A DNA stretch of 64,000 nt, taken from the NCBI GenBank assembly GCA_963169105.1, contig OY720643.1, positions 81,699,696-81,763,695 on the forward strand, in the 5' to 3' direction. Under the pieces are notes generated by a model. It searched no databases and was not told the origin of the DNA. It saw nothing but the letters and a program-made list of their open reading frames with translations. Below, one piece after another: positions 34,581-47,511 of this stretch. The position numbers and the translations under genes are program-made. Each line of letters starts with the position of its first letter. The stretch's first letter is position 1. The stretch comes from Ceriagrion tenellum (Eukaryota > Arthropoda > Insecta > Odonata > Coenagrionidae).

Positions 34581-35179
34581 TTCTTGAGAAAAATCGCCAT
34601 TTATAGGTTACACGACACCGGATTGTAATTAAATTTTGTCAAAAATGTGTCACGTGAACACATCAGTTGGATATAGCTTCTCCATAAAACTATAATCTCG
34701 TTTTCATTGTTGCAAGTTCAAGTACAAATTTCCATTGCATTATTTTATTGCATCAACTTTACTGCATCATTTTTCTTAAGATAAATCACTATTTTTGGGT
34801 TACGCGAGCATGAATTGTGATTAAATTTTGCGTATAATGTGTCCCCTGTACACATATCTTTGGCTATAGCTTCTCTTTAAAATTATAGTTGCGTGTTCAT
34901 CGTTGCAAGTTCAAGTACAAACTTCCTATGTATAATTTTATTACATCAAATGAGTTGCATCCTTTTTCTTTAGAAAAATCACCTCTTACCTATAGATTAC
35001 ATGAGCCTCAATTATAATTAAAGTTACGTAAGATGTATTCCGCGAACACTTATCGGTTGAGGATAGCTTCCCTTTGTAATTATAGGTGCGTGTCCTTTAC
35101 CACCCCATCCCTTAGGATCGGCAGAAGTATAGCCCTAAAATCTAAAAGAAAGAAGTATAGTCCTCAAACTACCGACCCC

Positions 35180-35520
35180 ACGCACCTGCTTCTCCTCATA
35201 CCCCGTGTTCCCTCTTTTATTCTCTCTCTTTCTTTCTCTCTCTTTTCCCCGTTTCACTTCCCTTTCCCTTTTTATCTCTTTCCTCGACCATCACTCTCCA
35301 TTCTCCCTCACCCTACATCCACCAATCTGCACAAATCTTCATTTTGTCGCATTCAGCACTTTCGATATATATTTTCATTCCTTGTCCTCCTTCGCCCCCT
35401 TTCTCCCTCTTTTTCATTCCAATTCCGGCGTACTTTCTCCATTCTTTCTCCCCGTTTTCCCCACCTTTCCTCTTCGGGAAGGAGCCATCCCACGCATCCA
35501 CATCTTTCACTACCTCCTTA
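35180..35520. repeat. Polypyrimidine-rich tract
   Basis: About 340 bases of plus-strand C/T-rich sequence (for example TCTCTCTTTCTTTCTCTCTC near 35221). The long ORFs here, up to 162 codons rich in Ser, Pro, Phe and Leu, follow from the base composition and are not supported as genes. Confidence 0.6.
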
Positions 35521-36789
35521 AATCTTTGATTGCGTAAACTCCACCCTTCAGGCGAAGGCCTTCCGGGTTATAAGCAAATGAATGCGAAGGCCGATCCGAT
35601 TTGACTGGGACAAGCATCCACCTTTCGTCAGGTGGAACAGACTCTCGCTGCCCTTTTTAACCTCTCCCTGCTTCTTCTCAGGGTAAAACAGCATGGTGTA
35701 TGGGTTGGAAGGAGCTCTTTAACCCTTTCACAGCGTATCTGGATTTCAACAAGCGTTCTTAGAAAATGTCATAATACAATGAAAAACCGAAAGTCATATT
35801 CGTATTATTTTCTTCGAATTTGTATTCGTCATGGTTCTTTGTACCTTGGTTCAATTGTACCGCACCAGAGATCGCCACTGCCGCGTACAAATTCGGGGAC
35901 GTAGCATGAGAGACTTCGGGTGTCTGTCGCGGCTAAAAAACAACAGTTTTTCAGGGTCGTGGACATAAGTCCATCATCGCGGCGAAGCACAAATATTTGC
36001 AGATCGACTTTTGTCGACTATCGCGGTGAAAGGGTTAAGTTATGCGAAGTTCCGTGTGTAATAACGAGTGGAAGGATACCTATCCGATCGTTTACTGAAG
36101 TGTTTGTCAGCCTTGGACGTCAAATTGTGAAGGACTATTTGATGCAAGTTTAATTTTATACACCTCTACTTGCGATATCGTCACAGCATACGTTGGTCCG
36201 CATTGACAAGTGGAACGTGTGATCAAGCGCTTTCGTTACAGTCTTTTAAATATACTAGTGTCCCGAAATGCCTGAGTTATATCTTTATTATACTCTACTC
36301 TTCTTCCTTCCAACACATGCATCAACCCGCGGGTCCGAAGTGGAGGATGAGAAACTTTATTATGTTCCTGACGCCAGGTACATTTCAACATCTAGCCTCT
36401 GACCAATCTCGTCCATGGTAGATTATCATCTGGTGGTGCGTAAAAATCGGAAAATTATGTAAAAATGTGATATACGCACTTGTGCTGCCCAAAAAAATTG
36501 CATTTTTTCTTCAATTCATTTCCATCGCGGCATTACCCATAGTTAATACACCACAAGACTGGTAAACAGTATATGTCAATTCAATATATAAAAATATTGA
36601 CAAAAAACCAGGAAACCAGCAGCCTCTAAGATTATCATATCTGCAATGTAATTTTCTCGCAGTACATAATACATATCATGACCTTCCGCAAAATTGAAAC
36701 TTCTCCGGAGCAGCCAAGATGGCTTTTGGAAGACTAGATCTTACGAAATCCAGCCTCGACTCATCCTCCTGGCAAATTTAAAATCTGAT
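35521..36789. other. Unassigned sequence
   Basis: No gene or known repeat was recognised. Short ORFs only. Confidence 0.4.
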
Positions 36790-37065
36790 TAAGGCAAAAC
36801 TCAAGTTGCGTTATTCCTGGAAATCAAGAAAGCATTTGTCAAAGTTCCTTGCTAAATAACTCTTGTTCACTTCACTATCATGTACGGTAAACAAAAAATA
36901 ATGACTTGGATGCGATTTTTTCCCCATTGACCGCTAAGAAAAAGTAGTCATCGACGGTGTTAGTTCCAACATGTTTAAAATGGTATCAGGCGTACTGCAT
37001 AGGCGTAAACGGACCCATTTTATGCCTTATTTATATATGTATACGACTTAAAGAAAGTCCAAAGA
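36790..37065 (+). mobile_element. LINE reverse transcriptase fragment (CR1/L2-like palm)
   Basis: The plus strand reads QVALFLEIKKAFVKVP, corresponding to the first palm motif (usually an FxDFxKAFDxVPH type sequence), and about 40 residues later EKVVIDGVSSNMFKMVSGVL, corresponding to the VSSGVPQGSVLGP region. The aspartate of the first motif is replaced and the VPQGS core is lost, so the copy is dead. It may belong with the RRAACFVKNF scrap at 37737. Confidence 0.72.
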
Positions 37066-37142
37066 ATAGTTTGTTGCAGAATATAACTTTATCTAACGAG
37101 AAAGAGCCACGCATTCTGACATAGAGGTCAAGGTAGAACTAA

Positions 37143-37286
37143 TACTATTTCCTATTTACTATGTACTATTTACGATTACTATGCACTATTTACTATTACT
37201 ACGTACCATTTACTATGTACTATTTACTATTAATGTGTGCGATATAGTATTACTACGTACTATTTACTATGTACTATTTACTATTT
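37143..37286. repeat. TACTATTTACTATG minisatellite
   Basis: Irregular repeats of TACTATTTAC and TACTATG or TACTACG run through about 145 bases, interrupted once near 37230-37250 by TTAATGTGTGCGATATAG. Confidence 0.85.
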
Positions 37287-37362
37287 CTTGAGCAGAATGT
37301 GAAATTGTAAAACTGTTTTTTGCTCTAAACTCAGAGCACAAATAAAGTATTCAATCATTCAT
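37287..37362 (+). mobile_element. Probable LINE 3' terminus
   Basis: GCTCTAAACTCAGAGC hairpin followed by AAATAAAGTATTCAATCATTC. A short hairpin plus a polyadenylation-like signal and an ATTCA tail is typical of LINE ends; the family is not assigned. Confidence 0.45.
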
Positions 37363-37736
37363 ATCGTCGGGCCTCGACAATGTTAACTAGAGCGCCCATA
37401 GAGTAGAGCCTCAAGCTTAGCCATAGTAAATCTATGCAGCACACTCCTTGCCAGGGAAATCACACTAAGGCGACATATATAAAGTAGCAGGGTGAAACAA
37501 AAACGAGTCGGATGAAATGAAATACCTTGAACCCACTAAGAATTCAAACGCAGCGTAGGGAAAACAGAAACGAAAGTTAAGCAGCGCTGCATAAAAGGAA
37601 CTAGGATTTATCATGCGGAAAGGAGGAATGTTCTTTGATGAAAAAGTGGAAAATATGCTAGCCTGTTTGGTTAGGCAATGTTTTCAATGCACGACGAGCA
37701 ATTGCGGTGATGCAGAGACAGATTTTTTTTCCCGAT

Positions 37737-37840
37737 GTAAAAAAATATAAAAGAGAGCCGCATGCTTTGTTAAAAACTTTTTAGAACTGCTACGAGAGAT
37801 TAAAAAGTGTCATATAGCGAATAAAAGGACTTTATTTTAA
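37737..37840 (+). mobile_element. LINE-B fragment (post-reverse-transcriptase region)
   Basis: One plus-strand frame reads KRAACFVKNFLELLREIKK, equivalent to QRRAARFVKNCYDKHSSV of the copy at 921-1735. Only about 30 residues are retained. Confidence 0.55.
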
Positions 37841-38205
37841 AGAAATATTACTTTTTCAAAGAATTTTGAGCCTTTATGCACTTGGAAGGTACGTAGCCTT
37901 AGTCGTTTGAGCATTCTAGATCAGGCGAAATTCCGTGCGACATATAAGGTATTATTTTGACAGCTCGCTATGTCCCTAGAATAGATAGAAGTGAAAAAAT
38001 GAGAAGGATAAACTACCAGATTGAACATTTGTAAATTCCTATCCACTAACAATTAGTGATTATAAAAAAACGCAATGATGCAAATTGAAGACACATTGTT
38101 GACAGGCAATACACATTTGTCCTCTACCCCCTCTTCTTCCTCAACCCTTTCCAAGTTATGTCCGATGCCCCGCTATCCCCGATCACACGCTTCCTAGGCA
38201 ATTTA

Positions 38206-38232
38206 CCGGGTAGTATGTAGATGTTGAACATT
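38206..38232 (+). mobile_element. Possible LINE-B tail remnant
   Basis: The sequence ACCGGGTAGTATGTAGATG resembles the LINE-B terminus GGGTATTATGTAGATG. There is nothing else to support it. Confidence 0.3.
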
Positions 38233-38348
38233 GTGGCATCGAACGCGATGAGAGTCGCCTGAACGAAGCATCAAGTCATCGAGAAGAAGGCTTTCGAGTA
38301 AGCGGTCGACCAAGGAAGGAGAAGAGAGGCAGAAGAATGTAAGAAACG

Positions 38349-38420
38349 ATGCAAACAAGGAAATCCGCATGCCTTGTTAAAAACTGCTACACAGCCAATC
38401 CACATGTTACGGATGTCACA
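38349..38420 (+). mobile_element. LINE-B fragment, very short
   Basis: QTRKSACLVKNCYTANPHVT is similar to the RRAARFVKNCYDKHSSVT segment. The surrounding sequence cannot be placed. Confidence 0.42.
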
Positions 38421-38466
38421 TTTACACTTTATGGTGTATATTTTCTTTCATATATTTTTGCATCCA

Positions 38467-38640
38467 TTTACGGTAGTTCAAGCGAAATATCATTTCACCT
38501 AAAAATCAACAAATTCGGTCTCATTTTTATGAAAAATAAATCATCCTTCTATAGATACCAAATTGTCAGCCCATTACAGAGCTACATTCCAAGATTTTCG
38601 ACAAAAAAACCAACCTTCTTACATGGGTTACCATTCGATA
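38467..38640. repeat. Relative of the TTAA-flanked element
   Basis: It aligns with 20046-20205: ACGGTAGTTCAAGCGAAA here against AAGGTAGTTTGAGTGAAA there, followed by TATCATTTCA and a conserved GACAAAAAAA and TTACATGG end. The left edge follows TTTA. The other end was not found. Confidence 0.6.
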
Positions 38641-41600
38641 ATAAAAATCTTCCTTTATAATATGTGTCAAATCAAGTTATGTTATCGGGCACAAAAAATT
38701 AAGTTTCCTCCTAAATCGGGCAGGAAGGTGTCATCATGGCTTTTCACTAAAATGTTTACAACCCAAGTGACTCTAGATACTCTGATGCTGTTCGTAGCTT
38801 ATCGCTTAGACCTAAGCAATTTAATTAAGATCCATAGAGAATTATTAAGTTGATATAAGGAGTAGATCGATCATTTCGAAATCAGTAATGAAGATTTGAG
38901 ATCCTGAGATTACTACAAGTCTAACACGGAAGTCACTTTACTCCCCATATACTCTGCCAGTACGTAAACAATGGATACCTATAATGATAACGGCCTTTTT
39001 TCGCATTTGACGCCGTTTTCCCCACCACTTTACTATTCCATGTCCTCTCATGTACAAGTTTTGGTTCAAAAGGCCTAGAAAACTATTTCGGGTTAGCAAT
39101 GTCATTATATTTATGGTGATTCATGATATAGTATACTTTCAGGAGTAGTTCTCTGAACTCACATATCAACTACTTACTTCCGTGATGATTGCCTTGAGGA
39201 TAGGGTAAAATATATATAGATTCCAGATACTTTGTATTCTGAAGCTTCAATATAATAGTCATATGAATTTAATTTAAGTATCACGAAAATAAATGATTTG
39301 CTTCATGTATTTCCTTTTCAAGAGCGAATATTATGTTTACAATTTTATATGAATTATATTTATTTCTCTTTTTGTTTTTCCCTTAAATGTAAGCAATTAA
39401 GTGCAATTATTAGCCCAATTGATGTAATTAGTGCTTGCCTTTTTTGACCAGAATTAAGAAATTTTATTACATTTGTCATGGATTTATTTGGGAATTTACT
39501 GCGATGAGTTTGCGAAAGGCATGAAATTATCATTAAATAACCCTCTAAGTCATTCTACATCCCTAACGTTCCACCAGATGAAAATATGATCAATTACTGT
39601 AGATGAAAATATGACTTTGCGATTTGTTGTACCCATCAGCATTTTCTGAACTCCATCAGCATTGCTACAATTTCCAAGTGTCGGGAACAAATACTGAGTG
39701 AACCTAAAGGAGCGGCACTTGTCGGCGAAGTATTCTGTGAAACTATGAAGCGAGTGAACTCAAAGTGCTGCCACCTATCGACGAAGATATATAGTGTCAT
39801 CCTCAACAAATTATTCACCGTTAATATCGATTGTATTTTTATTTCTATAGAGGCCTTAGCGATGTAAACGAGTCGGCCATTATGTGCTTATTCTGGTGTG
39901 TTCTGAATAAGCGTGGCATAGGTTGTCCAACGTTTCTGTTGATTTGGCTGTTCATTTGCATTGAAATGACGACTTGCACTACATATTCGCAGATTTCCTC
40001 GGGTGTGCCATAATCATGTTGTGGAAATGGTTGCAAGCACCCATACCGTAAGAGCCACGGATATATACGGGCAACCCTGAATTCACCGCACAAAATCGAG
40101 CCACCTATTGGCAATGTAAATGATCTGATCTCCAACACCGCCTGAACTGTCGAAAAACAAATGAAAAATTGATTAAGCTGATGGAGTTGGCGGAGGATAT
40201 CGGAATTTTAGTATATAGTTCAAACCGAACGATTCGATGCATATTTATATCTCTGAAACAGGGCTCACTTACTTCACGTAAGTGAATGATTCCTTTTGAA
40301 TCATTCGTTTACGAACTACCAGTTTCTAAATTAGAAAGGCCACATAGTTTCTGAAATCTTACCCATTTTTTAAGGCTTAATATTTTCACTTACCTCCGAC
40401 CCCATCTGCTCTGTGCCTCGTAGTTCAATGGTGACATTGAACTCTCAATTATCTGCGTGACAAACGAATTAGATTAAATACACCAGGAAAGGCCTCTTTT
40501 TTTCAATATTTGCTATCAATTTTGTGACTTTTTGATCTGAACTCATTCCCATATATGACGAAATGCCTAAGCGATTTTCAAATAAAATTAGCGAAACATG
40601 GTGACTGTTATCCGGACGCAGAGAGACGGTAATGATAGGAAGGCTTTAAGGGACGGAGTTGGCTAGGTAACATAGGGGAAAAGACACCACATATTGGGGA
40701 AACTTTTCCAGCATAACTGGATTTTATCCAGAGAGGCAGGGAGAGTGTCAGCACTGAAACGTTTTAAATAAAGTTGGATCAATACAGACATATATTTTTT
40801 GCAACCCTTAGGGGAATTCCATCTAAAAAATTATACATAGATGCCGAAAGAGTCGGATTGTTCATGAGAGTAAAAGATAATGCAGGTGGGAATTTATCAT
40901 GAAGGTTTAGACCGTAGGAACCTTTGCATTTATACGCGACTATTTTACTCTCTCATACGGAGCCAGTTCTTGGAGAATGGACCCTATCCCTAAAAACAGC
41001 TATCTGTGAAACTGCCAAAAATTTTCTATGCCACAACGAATGTATGCTCTCGTTAGAGTTGTATTTACCAATTCCCAGAGCTTTCCGTTTTCCTTCACAA
41101 CATAGCTGTTAGGGAGGTTGGTCCGCGACTGAGTGAGTCATAATTCTAGCGGCATCCCGATTGTTTTAGTTTTGCACATGAGCCTTAAAAAGAATACTGC
41201 TTTGATTTGTATTATGTCTAGTTTACAGGAAATATCGCTGTATGGCTGAAATATTGCATAAAAAAAGAATATTAGGAAGACCAGTGTACGAAAAGAATTT
41301 TTCATCTAATACCGAGAATGGAGTCGTGCAGCGATTATGCCTAAATAAGTAATTAGATTTATGAAACCTTTTCAACAATATATATCACCAGAAATATCTA
41401 AAAAGTCACATGATTGTTATATTACAATATTTTCTCAAGTAACTCCTACATTGACATTTACTTCAAGATAAATTAATATCTAAAAACTTTGGCAACTCTG
41501 TTCTGAACTTTGTTGATGTCCTCAGTGACTGGTGTTTGTTGTGCGAGTGCTGAAGTGCTTTCCTACTTTTAACACATTGAATAAGTCTTTTTATAAGTTC

Positions 41601-41774
41601 TCGTAATACATAATAGTCCTTTTTAGGACTAAATTCTACAGGAAATTTCAGGACTAAAATAAACAGGAAAAAAAAGGATCACCAAATGGTGTTATTGTGG
41701 AGATCAGTCCTATAACGCACTTTATACAATGTCTTTCTCTATTTTCATTGCATATATAATCAATGGAAGAGCCA
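38641..41774. other. Unassigned sequence, about 3.1 kb, with a small tandem duplication
   Basis: Units at 39696 and 39752 (GAGTGAAC...TCGxCGAAG) repeat with a period of 56. A 9-bp hairpin GAATGATTC, loop CTTTT, GAATCATTC lies at 40284-40306. No gene is supported. Confidence 0.45.
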
Positions 41775-41845
41775 GGGTCGAATGGTGGACTAGAGGTAAG
41801 GTAGCGGATTGTGGAATGGAAGGTGTGAGCTTCGATTCTCTGGAA
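41775..41845 (+). mobile_element. Decayed tRNA-like SINE head
   Basis: TGGTGGACTAGAGGTAAGG as a box A region and AGCTTCGATTCTC as a degenerate box B, with tRNA-like spacing. No acceptor stem and no target duplication were seen. Confidence 0.45.
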
Positions 41846-44800
41846 TTGTGCTTACTTTTCTTCTTTTTTCATAGTTTTTTCCACTAACATCTATTAAAAA
41901 TTGTGTTTTCATCATCATAACTCGCTTTAAAAACATAAAAAATAGAAATGACGGATTTCCTACTTTTTTCGCTGCTTTTTTATTCTGGCTCCTGGGTTTA
42001 CCGCCGGAAATGACAGTTTTTCACAAGACAAGTATTTGAATGAATGTAATTTATTTAGTCGTTGATATTTGTCGTTATCATTATAATTTGCTTCGATACG
42101 ACCCCTCGAATTTGAAATTTCGGTGAAATTTGGGACTTTTCTGCGTTTTGCGTCATTGTTTAGAACGTTTCGTTGCCTACAAAAAACTGAATGTCAGAAT
42201 TTCGATCAGATCGACCGTTCAGACGCTAGAGCTCAAAATTGTGAGAAATGATATAGAAAAAAATAGTAAAGGAAGTAATTTATATAGATTATGTGCTAAT
42301 GGCATTAGGAATAGGAATGTTACCTTAGGTCATAATACAAGTATTTATGCCTACTTCTGCCTATGACGATGGACAGACATCAATTCAAAATCACAAAGGT
42401 ATACATTAGGATTTAAAAACAACTGGTTAGTATTATTCAGAAATATTTATGAACAAGCGTTTATTAAATCTGTAAGTGCCGCATTTATCAGTCGTTTACA
42501 AGTGATGTTAATTATTATAATGTGACAACAAAATGCTTTAGCAATATTTACCGGGCCTGTTTTGGTTATATGAAGTTCTTCGTTTTTTGGCCGATGTTTG
42601 TCACTTGATCGAGGTGGTACTATATTTTCAAACGAACAATTTACAGCTTCTGAAACGTGCCTTTTTGTTTGAATTCCTGCGGTATGTGTAAGTTCACTTC
42701 CAACCTTCCAACGCTGCCACATGCATGACCGACCCCAGGGCCCCGATCAGCTAACTATTGTGTTTTTGACAAAAGTTTGATAAAAATCATTTAATTTCTC
42801 AAAAACTAAGTCGGTAACCTACCGTCATTTTAGCACTAATCAATTTCTTAAATCATTGTTTATGTCATATCCGTTTTTTGTGCAAACTGCATGGATTTCA
42901 ACACTCTAAATCTATATTTTATGTACCAAGGAACCGCTCCTATTGCACTACATAATGTAAATACAGCTATTTTCAAATGCGATTATTGGAAAAACCAGGA
43001 CGGAAAGGTGTACTTCTAATTAAACCAATCGATAGAGGGCCTTTTATTCTATCATTCCGGCGAATATTAAGAAAATGACACGGACTTTTGTTTTCGGACC
43101 AACCTCCTTAAGCACCTCTTCAAATAATGAAATACACTCTTGGAATGATTAAAAGTTGAAATCTCTTTTTAATTTTGGCAACGAATATTAGCGACCTTGA
43201 GAGCCCTAGTAGTAAATCACGGAGACTATCTTAATCCCATGCGTAAAGATAGTTTCTAGGCAATGGATTCTCCACTGGAAAGGGTAGTCAGAACCACTGC
43301 CACTGGACTTCGTTATCACACTATAGTACACATATTTTGCAGGTTTTGGTAGGGCACAAACTAAATGAGAACTAAAACTGAGCGACCAATGAAAAGGAAA
43401 TTACTGCAGCTTGCATACAATCAGTTAAACAGGCAGTCTGTCTCTCTGTCTTTCTGCTGTTTTATGGCCGCCAATGACCTCTCCCCAGGGGTCAAGACGA
43501 GGGGGCGCTGCAACCCACCTTCGAAAATTGCCCGTGAGCGTGAAGGAGCGTGAAGGAAGCGGAAGACCTTTAAGAGAGTTTGAGATGAAAGGGTCGGAAA
43601 TGCGGCTCAACATTCTGAAACCCCAGTCACAACCACTCCTTTAATTCGTTCAGGCGAGAAGAAAAAGGACGTACGGTTAAGATACGCTCCGCTGATAAAG
43701 ATACACCGCTGTAGATATGTGAAACTCACTGCGTATAACGGAAGAAAGACTGGAAGGTCTCCGATTATGTGGGGCATGCATTATTTGAAAACAATTTATA
43801 TTTAAGTACGTGTTCTTATAGCTTTCACAGCGGTGGACGGCTATTCACATTTTTTCTCAGAACTTCGTGGACTTTAAACGACTTTTGTAGATCGTATGAA
43901 AGCGTTACTATGTAGAAATATTCTATATCCATGGTGATGTGCTATAATTATGGTTCACCTTGAAAATGACGAAACTTGTCGAAACAATGGTCGGTTTTTA
44001 AAAGAAAACTGTGTGAAAAGTAGTAACATTTGTGCGCACCATTATGGGCGTGGATAGATTTTCATCCAATTTACATTAGTTTTTACGAATAAAAGTATCA
44101 AATTACGTTTATTGACTTTTTCCCATATCTAGGATGGTCCAACGGAGAAGGGAGCTAAAAAGACAATTCTTATCGCTGTGGTGGATGCAATGTTCCTCTG
44201 TTCGTTCAGCCACTAAATTACCAGCCAATAAATATTTTTCATTAAAAAAGATTACCTCATAAAATAATATAACATTAAGATATTCATTAAATTAAAATAT
44301 TAACCCGAGGGCATCCTTGTAAATGGTTAACAGCGTTAAATAAATTGGAGATTTATGTTACTGGTATGCATATGCATTAGAGATATACTTTTTTCTTCCT
44401 AAAAATTACGCGCCCTTAGTGGCGGGGAAACATTAAGAATTTGAGAACGTAGAGGAGTGTCAAGGAACATTATCGCTAACAGCTATTAATCAGATTTTCT
44501 AGTAAATTTTGAGTTGTTTTTCACAACTTGTCAAAGCTTTCGTGTTAATTTCATTCAAGGAGGATACTGAACTTACTCGATTTGATTCTTCATCTTGTGA
44601 CAGGCAGACATTTGCTAAGCTACAGCTACCCTGTAGTGACTACAATCCATCGAAATTCTATTTTGGATCACGTGGCATTTTCAAATAGTTATACACCATT
44701 GAATGCCTACGGTTTACGAGTCTGGATACAGATTGGAGTGAATACAAAATTTCAGCGCAGTTTGGCAGTAAGAAATACAGTCACTTTATAAGCGCGCCCA

Positions 44801-46609
44801 ATTCCTTTTGAGGAAGGGACTCACGTGAACTAATAATCCATTATGGCGGTCTTTGTTTAAATAGGGAAATTATGAAAAAATTGTTCAATTTTCATTCATT
44901 TCACGGATAAATTCGTATGTTTCAACGGCACTAATATCTTGGCAAGACTATATATAGTCGAGATCTTGAGAATTTGTCTTGATATGAGAGACGTGTTACG
45001 TGCACGTTCTCAACTCTCCGAAACGTTGACGGCTTTGAACATTCCAAGTGGTGACTGTTGGATTGCTTATTGTAGCTACGTGTGCCAGAAACCTCATTAG
45101 TATGGTAACTGAATGAGACTGACCAGATGGAACTTAGAGTCGCTAATCTGCCCGTAGACCCAACAATTCGAATATTTGAGATCAATCCGAAGAGACCGGA
45201 TTGCGGCGCTCTTCATCCTTCTCATGGTTTCCAATGGGAAACAAAATATGGTGACATTATTCATGGCGCAGTTTGCTATGAGGAAAGAAGACAGGGAAGT
45301 GAGCTATATTGACGGCTGAACTAAATGAGGAAATACAAAATAAAATGGAAGTGTGGAGCGAATAGCAGACGCCTTATTTGGTATACGTGGGGAAAACCCT
45401 CAGGTCAAAAGTCTGGTAGGCTCCGAATAATGAGGCTGGTAATTGAATATCGAAATTGTTCGTCCATATTGGTAAACCTGACAAACCAGTCCGTTTGTTT
45501 AAGAACTTTCACATACGTTGAAGTTCAATCAATATACTAATTTCATCATTAAAACAAATCTGTAACAAATCCATAACTGGTGTGGGTATACTTTACATCA
45601 ATTATCACACTGTAACTTATTACTATTGCCAAATTCAGTTTTTTTATTTGAATTTATTATAAATTGACAAGCAGTGCGTGAGAAGTATAATTTTTTAAAT
45701 GACACGAAATATTTCCCCGTTTGTATCACTCTTTTCTAACACTTTTCCAACCATAATATTTTCCTGTAGCTCAATGAACGACTCATTCAAAACAGCATTT
45801 TTTTCGAACAAAAATCAAGAAAAAACCCATTTGTGCCATAAAACGAAGATAATCTTTTAAATGACCCTTGAAAATACTCCTAAAAAGTGGAACGAACAAG
45901 TTTTTATACAAGACTTTAGAATTTTGTACAGGGAATAATAATTTTCCAAAAATTGGAGCCAAGCGTCATATTCACAATGCAGTGATGTAAAATGGGGTTT
46001 CTTTCGAACATGAGAATTATCTGTTGTTCCCAAGATTGATTGAGAGTAAAGTTTATTTAAATCGTTTGGGAAGAAGGAAACCTTAAACAATTCCCATTTA
46101 ATAATTACACAAATTAAAATTATTCCTGAAACAAAACTGTGTATTCACACACATTAATATAGGAAATGGAATGTTTCATAATAACGTAAACGTTTTCGAT
46201 GCAAGGAAGAAAAGCGCAATGCTTAACCAGTGTCTTTCCAAAGTGTTTTCTGTTATTTGTTGCAGCAAAAAATATTTTAAGCGAGGCCAACAATGCTTTC
46301 CCTCATGAAGAGAGGGCCACTAACACGTATTTACACTTGTGATATAAAAACAAACGAGGAGCGTAAGAAATAATTCAAACGAGCCCACAAAAGAGCAACC
46401 ATTGAGTACAAAATGAATCCCCCTTTGAAAGCCTTGCCGATGTGAAGGCACAGTGCGGGGCAGAGGTAAGCAATGGACATCGAGCGCGGTCGGCACCGCA
46501 GAAAAAGAAAGCCTTAGATGAATGAATTGTATAAAACCACCGTTAGTTTGCGGATTAAACAAATGCGAATCGAAATAAAAGAGAGAGTGAGCTGCGGAGC
46601 TCACCTGTA
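41846..46609. other. Unassigned sequence, about 4.8 kb
   Basis: No gene or repeat family is supported. A perfect palindrome GACTATATATAGTC lies at about 44945-44958. An ATG-started 61-codon frame at 45127-45312 has no recognisable domain. 43500-43640 is slightly GC-richer with a GCGTGAAGGA duplication. Confidence 0.45.
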
Positions 46610-47010
46610 TAAGTACAGTTATATCAAATGAAAGGTAGGAAGTGGGAGGGGAGATAAAAAAACGGCGAAATTTATACGTGCCCCGGCCTGTTAAACGAGA
46701 AGCGCAGCAAAATACTGGAAGTCAATACAATTTTTTAATTTTTTTTACAAAAATATTTTTCTTTCTCCTCTCTAGCACAGAAAAGAGGGAAAAAGGAGGG
46801 GAAAGAGGCCAGTAAACTAATTAGAATGGAGAGTTATCGCGGAGAGGAGAGAGATAAGGAGGGCACGGAGAGGAAAAGAGAAAATATTAAAAATTAAAAA
46901 AAGATAAAAACTGAAAGAAAGGGAGGTTTTGGGGACAAAAGAGAAGAGGAAAATTGGTTCGGTTAGAGAAGCTGGGAAGGAAGTGAGAAAAGGAAAAAAT
47001 ATTTTCCACT
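46610..47010. repeat. Purine-rich tract
   Basis: Strongly A/G-biased plus-strand sequence with runs such as GGAGAGGAGAGAGATAAGGA. It is a counterpart, on the other strand, of the CT-rich tracts at 35.2 and 54.7 kb. Confidence 0.55.
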
Positions 47011-47124
47011 CTTGCCTCTCCCATCTCTCCGATACAGCGCAGAATTGAACGACCAAAGCAACAATTGACCGATCCACATTTTAGTATTTGGGCGTTGGCT
47101 GTGTGCAGTCTTGAGATATAGTGA

Positions 47125-47175
47125 ATGAATAGAATAGAATGGAATGGAATGGATTTATTCCATGCTCTTGGTACA
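47125..47175 (-). mobile_element. LINE 3' terminus with ATTCC tail
   Basis: Read on the minus strand it gives CATGGAATAAATCCATTCCA followed by further ATTCC and ATTCT units. AATAAA directly before a simple tail is typical of LINE ends. The body of the element should extend to the right, but I could not read protein in it. Confidence 0.55.
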
Positions 47176-47214
47176 TATCCCTAAAAGTAACAAAAGTAGA
47201 ATGTACGTGACGTT

Positions 47215-47511
47215 TTGAATTGTTATTATTTAAATACAAAATAAATACCTAATTAAAAATTTGCATAAAAACAGACATATTAATTACATGCTCATAAAAT
47301 AACGGTAACATTAAAATAAAAATAAATAATTTGATTATTGCTGTAGCAGGTAACTATAACGTTTACAATTGAATGATTCCGCAGTCCAGTCCAGTTCCAA
47401 GCAACAACATTCTGAATTGTTATTTAACAAATACAAATTGAAAAACCAAATACAAAATTTGCATAAAAAGAGACATTATTTAAGAGATATTAGTTACATG
47501 CTCATAAATGA
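47215..47511. repeat. Imperfect tandem duplication, period about 195 bp
   Basis: 47215-47298 and 47411-47511 share TGAATTGTTATT, AAATTTGCATAAAAA and TTACATGCTCATAAA in the same order, with a few indels. Confidence 0.65.

Larger units (their letters stand above)
34358..35103. repeat. Tandem repeat with a unit of about 192 bp
   Basis: A TGCATC...TTTTTCTT...AAATC landmark starts units at 34571, 34763 and 34956. Units share a GTTGCAAGTTCAAGTACAAA block near their ends and a GATTAAATTTTG block in the middle, with considerable divergence. The partial unit before 34374 ends in TTTAAGTTCAAAC. The array is interrupted at 34389-34565 by a separate insertion. No coding capacity. Confidence 0.75.

Noticed and set aside
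35033..35537. ORFs of 110 and 162 codons on the plus strand
   Set aside because: They lie in a polypyrimidine tract and consist mostly of Ser, Pro, Phe and Leu. Overlapping open frames in more than one phase point to composition, not coding.
39845..40138. Minus-strand frame with a YPWLLR segment, considered as a Harbinger-type transposase end
   Set aside because: Only one short segment fits the PWLL and TPEE spacing. The downstream residues expected in that family are missing in all frames.
40284..40306. 9-bp perfect hairpin as a terminator or regulatory RNA
   Set aside because: A single short hairpin in AT-rich sequence with no neighbouring gene is not evidence for either.
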